From assembly GCA_017992475.1 (NCBI GenBank), contig JAGOOO010000003.1:1-64000 (forward strand): a stretch of DNA of 64,000 bases, in the 5' to 3' direction. Below, piece by piece: positions 18,090-26,251 of the stretch (positions are counted from its first letter, which is position 1; every line of letters starts with the position of its first letter). A program made the translations under genes and the position numbers. The notes beneath the pieces are model-generated. The model ran no database searches and was not told the DNA's origin. It worked only from the letters and a program-made list of their open reading frames with translations. This DNA is from Caldisericia bacterium. GTDB taxonomy: Bacteria > Caldisericota > Caldisericia > JAAYUI01.

Positions 18090-19439
18090 ATGCAAAACAG
18101 CGAGAAGCCAAAAAGCATTGATGAATACATCTCCAGCTTTCCGGAGGAGACCCGCCTTCTACTTGAGAAAATGCGGGAAGTGATAAAGAATGCCGCACCT
18201 GGGGCCAAAGAAGTGATAAGCTACCAGATGCCGGCATTCAAGCTGAACAAGGTCCTGGTCTATTTTGCGGCCCACAAAAACCATATCGGTTTCTATCCGA
18301 CATCCTCGCCGATCATTGTTTTCAAAAAAGAGCTCTCATCCTACAAACAATCAAAGGGGGCCGTCCAGTTCCCCTTTGACAGGCCGATACCATTTGACAT
18401 CGTGAAGAAAATTGTGGAATTCAGAGTAGAAGAGGACAGGCAGGAGGCTGAAAGCAAGAAGAAGTCTGTGCCCAAGACGCAAAAAAGAAACGCTCCAGCT
18501 CTTGCTTTTGCCATTAAGACACCATGCAAATTTCCTGTTGAAAAAGAGTACACCCGTTGCATCGAAACCTTGGCAAAATCCGGTGTCATTGGGCCTCTCC
18601 CTAAATCGGGAAGTATTGGTGCGATTGGGATTGACGGGAAAGAGTACCCGGTGCCAACGCTTGGGCAGGTTCTGGGGCTTTTCTCTGGCAACAGAGAGCT
18701 GGTGGAAAAGAAATTTCCCCAGGGTTTTGACCGACTGGAGCTTGTTCCAATGGCGGCCCCGGTGCTTTTTCTTGCCGACTTGATGAGGGCGACAATCCTC
18801 AGGCGCATGGCGGAAGGAAAAATTTTCCGCACCAGGCGAGGCCCTTTTGATCCTCTCGTGCCAGTCCGCGTCAACAAGGAAAAACACGTCTGGATTTGGG
18901 AGACCCTGAAAGAAGTCCTGGACACTGACGGGCTTGTCTATTTTCCGGAGGAGTACTTGGTCAGCCACCGCGGGCAGACCAAACTGGAAGTGATTGCCAA
19001 CAGGCGGATTTGTGCTGTTCCTGGCTGGTCCGTTGGGCTCTCGGAGAGCTTGCCCATCATGCCCGGCCAGGGTGAAGGCAAGATTGTTGCCGGAAGAAAA
19101 CAGCTTGAGATAGGATTTTCACCGAATGAATACAGGAGCATCTTGCAGGGCCGCGCCTATCAGGGCGAAACTGGAAACACACTCGAGGACTTTATTGTGA
19201 GGTTCATCTCCCGCCTTGAGGAGACCGGCGAGGTAAGCAACGACATCATTGATGAAAATGCCCTTTGGTGCCTCGCACAGTATGTAAAGATCCCGTATGC
19301 AGACTGCGTGCCGGTTGGGCGCTGGCACCGCACCCTCGGGCGCGCCCGCCTGGACATGCACCGGTCAAACAACAAGCTGTGCACAAAAAACTGTGGCGGC
19401 GCCACCGTGGTGAGGCTGACTGGGAGTTCTGATTCGTAA
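18090..19439 (+). CDS. DUF1801 domain fused to an unrecognised C-terminal domain
   Basis: This 449-aa protein begins with a complete DUF1801 (YdhG-like) domain over residues 7-120: YISSFPEETRLLLEKMR, SYQMPAFKLNKVLVYFAAHK and AVQFPFDRPIPF. Stand-alone DUF1801 proteins are about 115-140 aa. A Lys-rich linker (EAESKKKSVPKTQKRN) leads to about 300 residues that I do not recognise. These contain a basic, Trp-containing segment (VPVGRWHRTLGRARLDMHR) and a cysteine pair near the end (CTKNCGG). The two parts are in one uninterrupted frame. The preceding 197 bases contain only a weak inverted repeat at 17961-17984. Confidence 0.65.
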   Translation: MQNSEKPKSIDEYISSFPEETRLLLEKMREVIKNAAPGAKEVISYQMPAFKLNKVLVYFAAHKNHIGFYPTSSPIIVFKKELSSYKQSKGAVQFPFDRPIPFDIVKKIVEFRVEEDRQEAESKKKSVPKTQKRNAPALAFAIKTPCKFPVEKEYTRCIETLAKSGVIGPLPKSGSIGAIGIDGKEYPVPTLGQVLGLFSGNRELVEKKFPQGFDRLELVPMAAPVLFLADLMRATILRRMAEGKIFRTRRGPFDPLVPVRVNKEKHVWIWETLKEVLDTDGLVYFPEEYLVSHRGQTKLEVIANRRICAVPGWSVGLSESLPIMPGQGEGKIVAGRKQLEIGFSPNEYRSILQGRAYQGETGNTLEDFIVRFISRLEETGEVSNDIIDENALWCLAQYVKIPYADCVPVGRWHRTLGRARLDMHRSNNKLCTKNCGGATVVRLTGSSDS

Positions 19440-19568
19440 GGGTTTTGGGAAGTAGCACCACCAAGGCCCGGAAACAAAAAATCGCACAATGGTTTCAAGG
19501 GTTTGCATTAAGTAGCGATTTGACTAAATATATGGGTAAACAGGCATTGCGAAAGGCAGGGTGACCGG

Positions 19569-20030
19569 ATGGAGAAGAAATCAATCAAGGCCTTGGTTAT
19601 TTTTGACACAACTTTTGGGAACACGAAAACAATCGCAGAGGCGATTGCAAAGGAGCTCGGGAGCGGGGCAAAGGCGGTGCAGGCCTCCAGCGTTGGCGCT
19701 TCCGAATTGAAGGGGCTGGATTTGCTTGTTGTCGGCAGTCCGATCATTGGCTGGAAACCTTCTGAGAAGATGGAGGCGTTTCTCAATGGCCTGGCCAAGG
19801 AACAGCTAAAGGGCACCAAAGCAGTGGCTTTTGACACGAGAGTGAAAATATTCATCCACGGGGACGCGGCCAGAAAGATCTCGGAAAGGCTCGAGGTGGC
19901 CGGTGCTGAAATTGTTTCCAAGCCGCAGATGTTTTATGTCAAAGGCAGAGAGGGCCCGCTTTTTGATGGTGAGGTGGAAAAGTCTGTCGAGTGGGCAAAA
20001 TCTATAAAAAGCCTGCTAAAAACAAAGTAG
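19569..20030 (+). CDS. Flavodoxin-like protein
   Basis: This 153-aa cytoplasmic protein binds FMN by homology. The phosphate-binding loop DTTFGNTKTIAEAIA lies at residues 13-27, VVGSPIIGWKPS matches the 50s-loop region, and VKGREGPLFDG fits the third flavin loop. Length is typical of short flavodoxins. It could carry electrons between unknown partners; no partner enzyme is adjacent. Only ten bases separate it from the next gene, which suggests co-transcription. Confidence 0.85.
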   Translation: MEKKSIKALVIFDTTFGNTKTIAEAIAKELGSGAKAVQASSVGASELKGLDLLVVGSPIIGWKPSEKMEAFLNGLAKEQLKGTKAVAFDTRVKIFIHGDAARKISERLEVAGAEIVSKPQMFYVKGREGPLFDGEVEKSVEWAKSIKSLLKTK

Positions 20031-20040
20031 TTTTGGCCCC

Positions 20041-20730
20041 ATGAACAGAGAAACTGCCATTCTGGCCAAAAAAACACTGCTGTACTTTGCCCTGTTCCTC
20101 GTGATCATGGGACTGGCAATCTTTTTGCCGGCGTGGTCGCTTGCTTACTGGGAAGGCTGGGTCTATATTTCCATCTATTTTGTCCTTGTCCTGCTTGTCA
20201 CGCTCTACCTGCTGAGAAATGACCCGGAACTGCTAAAACGAAGGCTCCGCAGGGGGCCATTTTCCGAGAAGGAAAAAAGCCAGAGAATAATCCAGACCTT
20301 TTCAACATTAGTTTTTTCCGGAACAATATTGTTTCCTGGGTTTGATCACCGTTATGGTTTTTCCATGGCCCCCTGGTATGTTCCTGTCATTGGCAACCTG
20401 CTTCTAGTTGTTGCCTACATAATCGTTTTCGTTGTCTTCAAAACAAACACCTACACATCGGCCATTATCGAAACCATAAAGGACCAGAAAGTCATTTCTA
20501 CAGGCCCTTATGCCATTGTCCGCCACCCCATGTATTCTGGTGCAATACTTGTTTTTATTGCAACACCGCTTGCACTTGGCTCCTACTGGGCGCTGTTTTT
20601 TGTTGTACCGATCATTCTTGTGGTTGCCTGGAGAGCAGTGGAGGAGGAGAAGTTTTTGTCCAAAAATCTGCCTGGCTATGTTGAGTATTGTCAGAAAACC
20701 CGGTACAGATTTGTTCCGTATATCTGGTAG
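20041..20730 (+). CDS. Isoprenylcysteine carboxyl methyltransferase-like membrane protein
   Basis: This 229-aa protein has five to six hydrophobic segments and ends with the signature of the ICMT/PEMT phospholipid methyltransferase superfamily: STGPYAIVRHPMYSG, then EEEKFLSKNLPGYVEYCQKT. Bacterial members methylate lipids or small molecules, and the substrate here is unknown. It is convergent with the glycosylase gene, with 20 bases between the stops. Confidence 0.8.
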   Translation: MNRETAILAKKTLLYFALFLVIMGLAIFLPAWSLAYWEGWVYISIYFVLVLLVTLYLLRNDPELLKRRLRRGPFSEKEKSQRIIQTFSTLVFSGTILFPGFDHRYGFSMAPWYVPVIGNLLLVVAYIIVFVVFKTNTYTSAIIETIKDQKVISTGPYAIVRHPMYSGAILVFIATPLALGSYWALFFVVPIILVVAWRAVEEEKFLSKNLPGYVEYCQKTRYRFVPYIW

Positions 20731-20750
20731 GGTTTAGAAGATACAAAAAA

Positions 20751-21593
20751 TCAAATCTTCTGGCACTTTGGGCAAAAGTACGAGGCAGACCCGGCAATTG
20801 CGGCTTTTTCTATTGGAGTGCCACAGTTTTGGCAGGGCGCACCAAGCGTTTCCTTGTTTAGAATCGGGACGTAGTTGCCTGGTTTGTCGAAGAGGTCACT
20901 CTCTGCCAATCTGCCGTGTTTTGCGATGGCCTCTTCCATGACCGATTTGCATGCCTTGAAAAGGGCTGTTTTTTCTTCCTTCGTCAACAGGCTGGTTTTT
21001 CTCTTCGGGTGTATCCCTGACAGGAAGAGCACATCTTGAAGATAGCCATTTCCAATACCTGCGACACCGCGCTGACCCGTGAAAAATTCTTTTATGGTTT
21101 TTTTGTGCTCATCCAGGAGAGCAGATAGGGCCTCGGGCGTGAATTCTTTTTTGTCCAGCGGATTGAGCCCCAGTTTTCCGGGGTAGGCGTGTGTTGCCAG
21201 CTCTTGCTCGTCAACTATTTTGAAGAAACCCCAGCCAACGATTGTGTAATATAGTTTTGAGCCATTTTCAAAACCGATCCCGACACTCCATTTGCCGGCC
21301 GGTTTGCCGCCATCCCTGAAATAGAGAATTTTGCCTGCAGTTTCCATGGTGGAGAGCAGGTAATGGCCGTCGTCAGTTTCGATGAATATCCACTTTCCCT
21401 TGCTATAGGCTTTTGTGAGTTTGTGCCCTTTAAGTATTTTTTCGCTTTCGGAGCTCGTTTTATTTGTGAACCCCTGCCTCTCCAGCGAGTCAGTGTTCAT
21501 ATACTCTACAGAACTGACTTTATGGGTGCTCTTTGATAAGATATCGTTTATTTGTCCCGAGATGACAATTGCTTCCGGCATTTCAAATGGCAT
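20751..21593 (-). CDS. Fpg/Nei-family DNA glycosylase
   Basis: This 280-aa base-excision repair enzyme removes oxidised bases and cleaves the strand. The start at 21593 is set by AAGGAGG five bases upstream. The N-terminus reads MPFEMPEAIVISGQIN, like the FELPE-type branch seen in some anaerobes, instead of the usual MPELPE. The helix-two-turns-helix region has GIGNGYLQDVLFLSGIHPK. The C-terminal zinc finger has CQNC and CPKC. A promoter (TTGCCC-16-TATGAT) sits at 21613-21640. Confidence 0.88.
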   Translation of the reverse strand: MPFEMPEAIVISGQINDILSKSTHKVSSVEYMNTDSLERQGFTNKTSSESEKILKGHKLTKAYSKGKWIFIETDDGHYLLSTMETAGKILYFRDGGKPAGKWSVGIGFENGSKLYYTIVGWGFFKIVDEQELATHAYPGKLGLNPLDKKEFTPEALSALLDEHKKTIKEFFTGQRGVAGIGNGYLQDVLFLSGIHPKRKTSLLTKEEKTALFKACKSVMEEAIAKHGRLAESDLFDKPGNYVPILNKETLGAPCQNCGTPIEKAAIAGSASYFCPKCQKI

Positions 21594-21612
21594 TTGTTCC
21601 TCCTTGCCAGAA

Positions 21613-21640
21613 ATCATAATCCGAATACTCTTTCGGGCAA
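21613..21640 (-). promoter_or_regulatory. Promoter of the Fpg/Nei gene
   Basis: On the minus strand TTGCCC is followed after 16 bases by TATGAT, 19 bases before the ATG at 21593. It lies inside the longer open frame that extends to 21677, and so argues against the longer start. Confidence 0.55.
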
Positions 21641-21790
21641 CCACCCGAGTTTTCATTGTTTTTGTGCAGTGATGCACCTTCTAATTTATCTTCCAGTCAA
21701 ATATCATACCAATTGAACCGAAACGCTTTTTGGAACGTATGGATTTTTAGATACAAACTTTTTCTATCATTTGCTGCCTGGGAGGTTTTG

Positions 21791-24700
21791 GTGAAGAAGC
21801 TGATTGCTCTGGGTTGTGCTCTTGTCATTGCGCTGGGTTTTTACTGGAAAGCTTCAGGTGAAGGATGCAGCTGGCCGTGCTATGGTGGCAACAGCAGGCA
21901 TAACTTCTATTCTGATTGCGGCCCACAGGGAAACAATCTGGGTCTCTTCTGGAAGTTCGAGACAAAAGGGCCAGTCCTTTGTTCTGCCTCCTATGATGGC
22001 GATAGTATATACATTCCATCAACAGATCACAGGCTGTATTGCCTTGATCCTGAAACAGGTGAGGAAAAGTGGAAATTTGAAACCGAGTCGGAGATGAGAT
22101 CCCAGCCTTATGCCACCGGCAAGATGGTTTATTTTGGCTCGCAAGATCACAATATGTACTGTTTGAACGCATCAAATGGAGACAAACTCTGGAGTTTCAA
22201 GGCAAGGGGCGGTATTATTTCAAGCCCGACAGTATATGGGACAAATTGTTATTTTGGCTGCCTTGGCAGGTATCTTTATTGTGTCGGTGCAAGCCTTGGC
22301 GAGCTCAAATGGAAGTTTGAGACAAAGGATGGCATTATTTCAAGTCCACTGGTTTTTTTAAACAAGGTTTATTTTGGGTCAAAAGACCATTCCCTTTATG
22401 CCGTAGATTCCGAGACCGGCAAGCTGTTCTGGTCATTCAAGACTGATGGCAGCATCTATTCTTCAGTTGCCGCCCAAAACAACAAGATATATTTTGGCAG
22501 TGATGATGGCAACGTTTATTGCCTAGAATCTGAAACTGGCCAGCTCCTTGCACAGTTTCAAACCGGCGCCACCGTCAGGACCTCTCCGGCGCTCATGGGC
22601 GACTACCTTTACGTTGGTTCTGGCGACAATATCTTTTGCCTGGACAAAAATACAATGGAAGAGATCTGGCGTTATACCGAGCCTAAAATGCAAGTCACAA
22701 CATGCACTCTTGTTAGTTCCAAGGTTTATGTCGGTGTGGGCAGTACAATCTGCTGCCTTGACTCAGAGACTGGTGAAAAACTCTCAGTCTTCCAGGCAAA
22801 AGGTTCCATGTGCCAAGCAAGCATTGCCACAGACAGAGTACTTGCAGGTTCTCTGGATGGTAACCTCTACTGTTTGGGTGATATCAGCCCGGAAATTGAA
22901 ATAAAACCAGAAAACATAAACTTTGGCGAGATGTCCAAAGGTGAGCAAAAATCAGTTTCACTGATCATAAAAAATAAAACAGAGAAAGACCAGACGGTTA
23001 TACTAACCATCAATAAATCATGGCTCAAGCTTGATAATACCGCTATTTCGCTAATTCCTGGTGAAGAAAAAACAATCACCGCCTCCATTGACTGGGAGAA
23101 AATCACAGATGTTGGAATGCAAAGGGCATCGATAAAGCTTGTCTGGGGTTCAAGCCAGAGTATAGTACTTGCGAAGGCTTATGTTCTTTATGAGTTAGAT
23201 TCTGAATTCAAAGGCTGTGGTTGGGGAAACAGCAAGGCAAATCCACAAAGGACCGGTTCAACAGGTGCGGAGTGCGGCCCCTTGACTGACTCTGTGGCAA
23301 AAATCTGGTCAACAGGTTTTAGCCAGCCTTTTGGAAATTCTCCTTGTGTTGTGGGCGATTGGATAATAGCTGGCCCAACATGGGGAAAGATGATTTCCTG
23401 TTTACTGGTCGAAAATGGCTCTGTAGTGTGGAACACTGAACTGGACAAATACATTACTTCATCACCGTCTGCAACAATGGATTATACAATAATTGGTGCC
23501 CAGGAGATGCTTTATTGCATGGACACCGAGTCTGGAAAAAAATTGTGGGAGTTTCAGACTGAAGGAGACATCCTCTCCAATCCCATGATAATTGATGACA
23601 GGGTGTTTTTTGGTTCGAAAGATGAGTATGTTTATTGCCTTGCTGTCAATACAGGCAAGCTCCTGTGGAAATCAGACGAACTTTCGCCGATTGTAACTTC
23701 TGGGACCATTTGCATGAACAGGATATGCTTTGGTGGAAGCGACGGGAAACTCTACTGCCTTGCGACGGAATCAGGCAGCATTCTCTGGACATTCACAGCC
23801 AAAGGAGAGATTGCAACCGCAGCATATGAAGCCAACAAGCTCTTTTTTGCAACAAGAGAAAAGATGGTTTATTGCATAGAGGTAACAACTGGCAAAAGAG
23901 TATGGATTTATGAAGCAAAGAGCCAGATACAATCCTCTCCGTCGGTCTCTGAAGGCCAAGTTTATTTTGGCTCCAATGATGGCTCCGTGACCTGCCTTGC
24001 CCAGTCAGATGGCAAGAAGAAATGGGAGTTTGTCACTGGGAATTATGTCACTGCTTCACCCTCAATCTATGGGAAAAAGGTCATTGTTCCTTCGCAAGAC
24101 AAATCCATCTATTGCCTAGATTCATTTACAGGCGAAAAACTCTGGTCCTTCAAATGTCAGGATTCGATAAAATCTGAAGCTATCATTTATAAAGGCAATA
24201 TCATCTTTGGTTCTTATGATAAGCAGGTTTATTGCCTTTCTGATACCAAGGAAACTTTAACAATTGAGCCAAAGAAAGTTGATTTTGGCTCGATCCAATC
24301 TTATGACCTCTATGGTTCCCCAGACCCCATCATGCTTGAGGTTGGCAACACCTCCGAGGAAGAGATGGTTGTGGAACTCTCCACGGCCTCAACGTGGTTT
24401 GTGCTATCAAACAAAACACTTGTCATTGCCCCAAAGAGCAAATACATTGTAAAAATTGGCCTCACGGCAGATGGCATTACAGACCAAGGCAACTATTGGG
24501 GACAGATAAAACTGAAATCTGGAGATTATGAAGACCAAATTGATGTCAGGGTCTACATCTCAGGAGAAGACCAGGATGAAGAAGCTTCGGGTTGTGAGTG
24601 GATTTGTTTCAAGAGGAACCCGGCCAGAACAGGTTTTGAATTTGACGGATGTGCCCCTGCAGCTACAGAGCTTGTAAAAATATTCTCTGTAAAGATGAGG

Positions 24701-25969
24701 GACATGGTGGAGTCTTCTCCAGCAACCTTTGACGGCAGGCTTTTTGTTGGTTGCATGGATGGCAACCTCTATTGCTATGATGCAGAGAATGGCAAGGAGA
24801 TATGGAATTTCGAAACTGGAGGGCCGATCTATTCCTCACCGGCGATATTTGAAAAAAGGATTTATTTTGGCTCCAATGATTCAAACGTGTATTGTGTCGA
24901 TTGGGAAGATGGCTCATTGCTGTGGAAATTTGAAGGGCCATCTGGTTTCCAGTCATCTCCGGTGATAACGGGTGATTTTGACAACAAACCAAGGGCATAT
25001 ATTGGTTGCAATGATGGCTACATGTACTGTCTCGATGCCAAGACGGGCGAGAGGATTTGGAGCTATAAGACTGCTGGTGCTGTCAGCTCTTCTCCGGCCG
25101 TTTCCTTTACAAAAACATCAGGCAAGCTTTCAAAGCTGGACAGGGTTATTTTTGGCTCTATGGATGGCAAGATTTACTGTCTTGACGCCATTTCTGGCGC
25201 CAAATATTGGACATATGATTGCAAAGCTCCGGTAAAATCAACTCCCTGCATCAAGGATGATAAGGTCTATGTTGGTTGCCATAATGGGATGTTTTACTGT
25301 TTGAACGTTGCGACTGGTTACAACATGTGGACATACAAAACTGGCGTTGTGAACTCGCCTTCATTTTTTGGAGGGAATATTTATTGTGCAACATCCGATT
25401 CTCTCCTCATATGTCTTGAGGGGAAAACTGGCAAAAACCTGTGGTCGTACCGAGCCAGTGGTGGTTTTATGACTTCACCCGTGGTTTGTGGTGGGAAGGT
25501 CTACCTTGGCACTCTGGACAAAAAAGCAATTTGCATTGATGCCGGTTCCCCTGAGAAGATATGGTCAGCGGTACTTCCGGAGGAGGTCATTTCCTCCCCG
25601 ATAATTTCCATGGGAAGGCTTTATATCATCTCAGAGGATGGGACATTGTTCTGCTTCTCTGAAACAACCAGGGAAGTTTCTGTAGAACCTGATAATGCTG
25701 ATTTCGGGCTTGTGGAAGAGGGCAGAGAGCCCATAATGCCAATAACGCTGACCAACAGGATTGCAAAGAAGGTCACCGTTTCCATCACAAAAGAAGGTGA
25801 CTTTTTCTCAGTGAAACCTGCAACCTTTGAGATGAAGAGTGGCGAAAAGGTGAATTTTAATATTTCAATTGATCCGCAAAAAGCCCAGAAGGGCCCGAAC
25901 AATGGGCTTGTAAAAATTGCGTGGAATGACAGAGTTGTCGTGCTCCCAGTAACAATTATGATTAAGTGA
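21791..25969 (+). CDS. Secreted protein with three 8-bladed PQQ-type propellers and ASH-like domains
   Basis: The 1392-aa protein starts at a GTG with GGGAGG five bases upstream. A signal peptide (KKLIALGCALVIALGFYWKA) follows. Three propeller modules, each with eight blade repeats of the type LYCLDxxTGxxxW, alternate with three ~95-residue Ig-like domains. The Ig-like domains begin IKPENINFGE, IEPKKVDFGS and VEPDNADFGL, the pattern of ASPM/SPD-2/hydin-like domains. Each propeller is preceded by a cysteine-bearing head such as GCSWPCYGGNSRHNF. Twenty-three of 24 blades have Cys before the LD; the exception reads LYAVD. No quinoprotein dehydrogenase catalytic residues are visible. A role as an extracellular scaffold is inference. 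Confidence 0.88.
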   Translation: MKKLIALGCALVIALGFYWKASGEGCSWPCYGGNSRHNFYSDCGPQGNNLGLFWKFETKGPVLCSASYDGDSIYIPSTDHRLYCLDPETGEEKWKFETESEMRSQPYATGKMVYFGSQDHNMYCLNASNGDKLWSFKARGGIISSPTVYGTNCYFGCLGRYLYCVGASLGELKWKFETKDGIISSPLVFLNKVYFGSKDHSLYAVDSETGKLFWSFKTDGSIYSSVAAQNNKIYFGSDDGNVYCLESETGQLLAQFQTGATVRTSPALMGDYLYVGSGDNIFCLDKNTMEEIWRYTEPKMQVTTCTLVSSKVYVGVGSTICCLDSETGEKLSVFQAKGSMCQASIATDRVLAGSLDGNLYCLGDISPEIEIKPENINFGEMSKGEQKSVSLIIKNKTEKDQTVILTINKSWLKLDNTAISLIPGEEKTITASIDWEKITDVGMQRASIKLVWGSSQSIVLAKAYVLYELDSEFKGCGWGNSKANPQRTGSTGAECGPLTDSVAKIWSTGFSQPFGNSPCVVGDWIIAGPTWGKMISCLLVENGSVVWNTELDKYITSSPSATMDYTIIGAQEMLYCMDTESGKKLWEFQTEGDILSNPMIIDDRVFFGSKDEYVYCLAVNTGKLLWKSDELSPIVTSGTICMNRICFGGSDGKLYCLATESGSILWTFTAKGEIATAAYEANKLFFATREKMVYCIEVTTGKRVWIYEAKSQIQSSPSVSEGQVYFGSNDGSVTCLAQSDGKKKWEFVTGNYVTASPSIYGKKVIVPSQDKSIYCLDSFTGEKLWSFKCQDSIKSEAIIYKGNIIFGSYDKQVYCLSDTKETLTIEPKKVDFGSIQSYDLYGSPDPIMLEVGNTSEEEMVVELSTASTWFVLSNKTLVIAPKSKYIVKIGLTADGITDQGNYWGQIKLKSGDYEDQIDVRVYISGEDQDEEASGCEWICFKRNPARTGFEFDGCAPAATELVKIFSVKMRDMVESSPATFDGRLFVGCMDGNLYCYDAENGKEIWNFETGGPIYSSPAIFEKRIYFGSNDSNVYCVDWEDGSLLWKFEGPSGFQSSPVITGDFDNKPRAYIGCNDGYMYCLDAKTGERIWSYKTAGAVSSSPAVSFTKTSGKLSKLDRVIFGSMDGKIYCLDAISGAKYWTYDCKAPVKSTPCIKDDKVYVGCHNGMFYCLNVATGYNMWTYKTGVVNSPSFFGGNIYCATSDSLLICLEGKTGKNLWSYRASGGFMTSPVVCGGKVYLGTLDKKAICIDAGSPEKIWSAVLPEEVISSPIISMGRLYIISEDGTLFCFSETTREVSVEPDNADFGLVEEGREPIMPITLTNRIAKKVTVSITKEGDFFSVKPATFEMKSGEKVNFNISIDPQKAQKGPNNGLVKIAWNDRVVVLPVTIMIK

Positions 25970-26015
25970 TATCAAGCCAGCCCCTTTTTGGTTATAATTA
26001 CCAAAAGGAGGCATT

Positions 26016-26204
26016 ATGGAAAAACTTGAAATAGCACACAAAAGGCTTTTTGATGCAGCTTACTATGCCGCTGAGGCCATAAAAAAGGCAATCGATCTAA
26101 ATGTCTTGCCAAAAAATCTGGCCGAAGAGATGTCGCAAGCCTTAGATGACCTTGATGTTGCCATGGAATCATCTAAAAAGCATTTTGTGGATCCTGGCTG
26201 TTAA
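26016..26204 (+). CDS. Small helical protein
   Basis: This 62-aa acidic protein is predicted to be all helical (LFDAAYYAAEAIKKAIDL; LAEEMSQALDDLDVAMESS). It has a strong ribosome-binding site AAAAGGAGG and a TATAAT at 25993-25998 upstream, which support a real gene. No family is recognised. It sits alone between two giant propeller genes. Confidence 0.6.
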   Translation: MEKLEIAHKRLFDAAYYAAEAIKKAIDLNVLPKNLAEEMSQALDDLDVAMESSKKHFVDPGC

Positions 26205-26251
26205 AAAACATACAGGCAAAATACATCCCTCTAGCGTATAGTGGAGTATAA

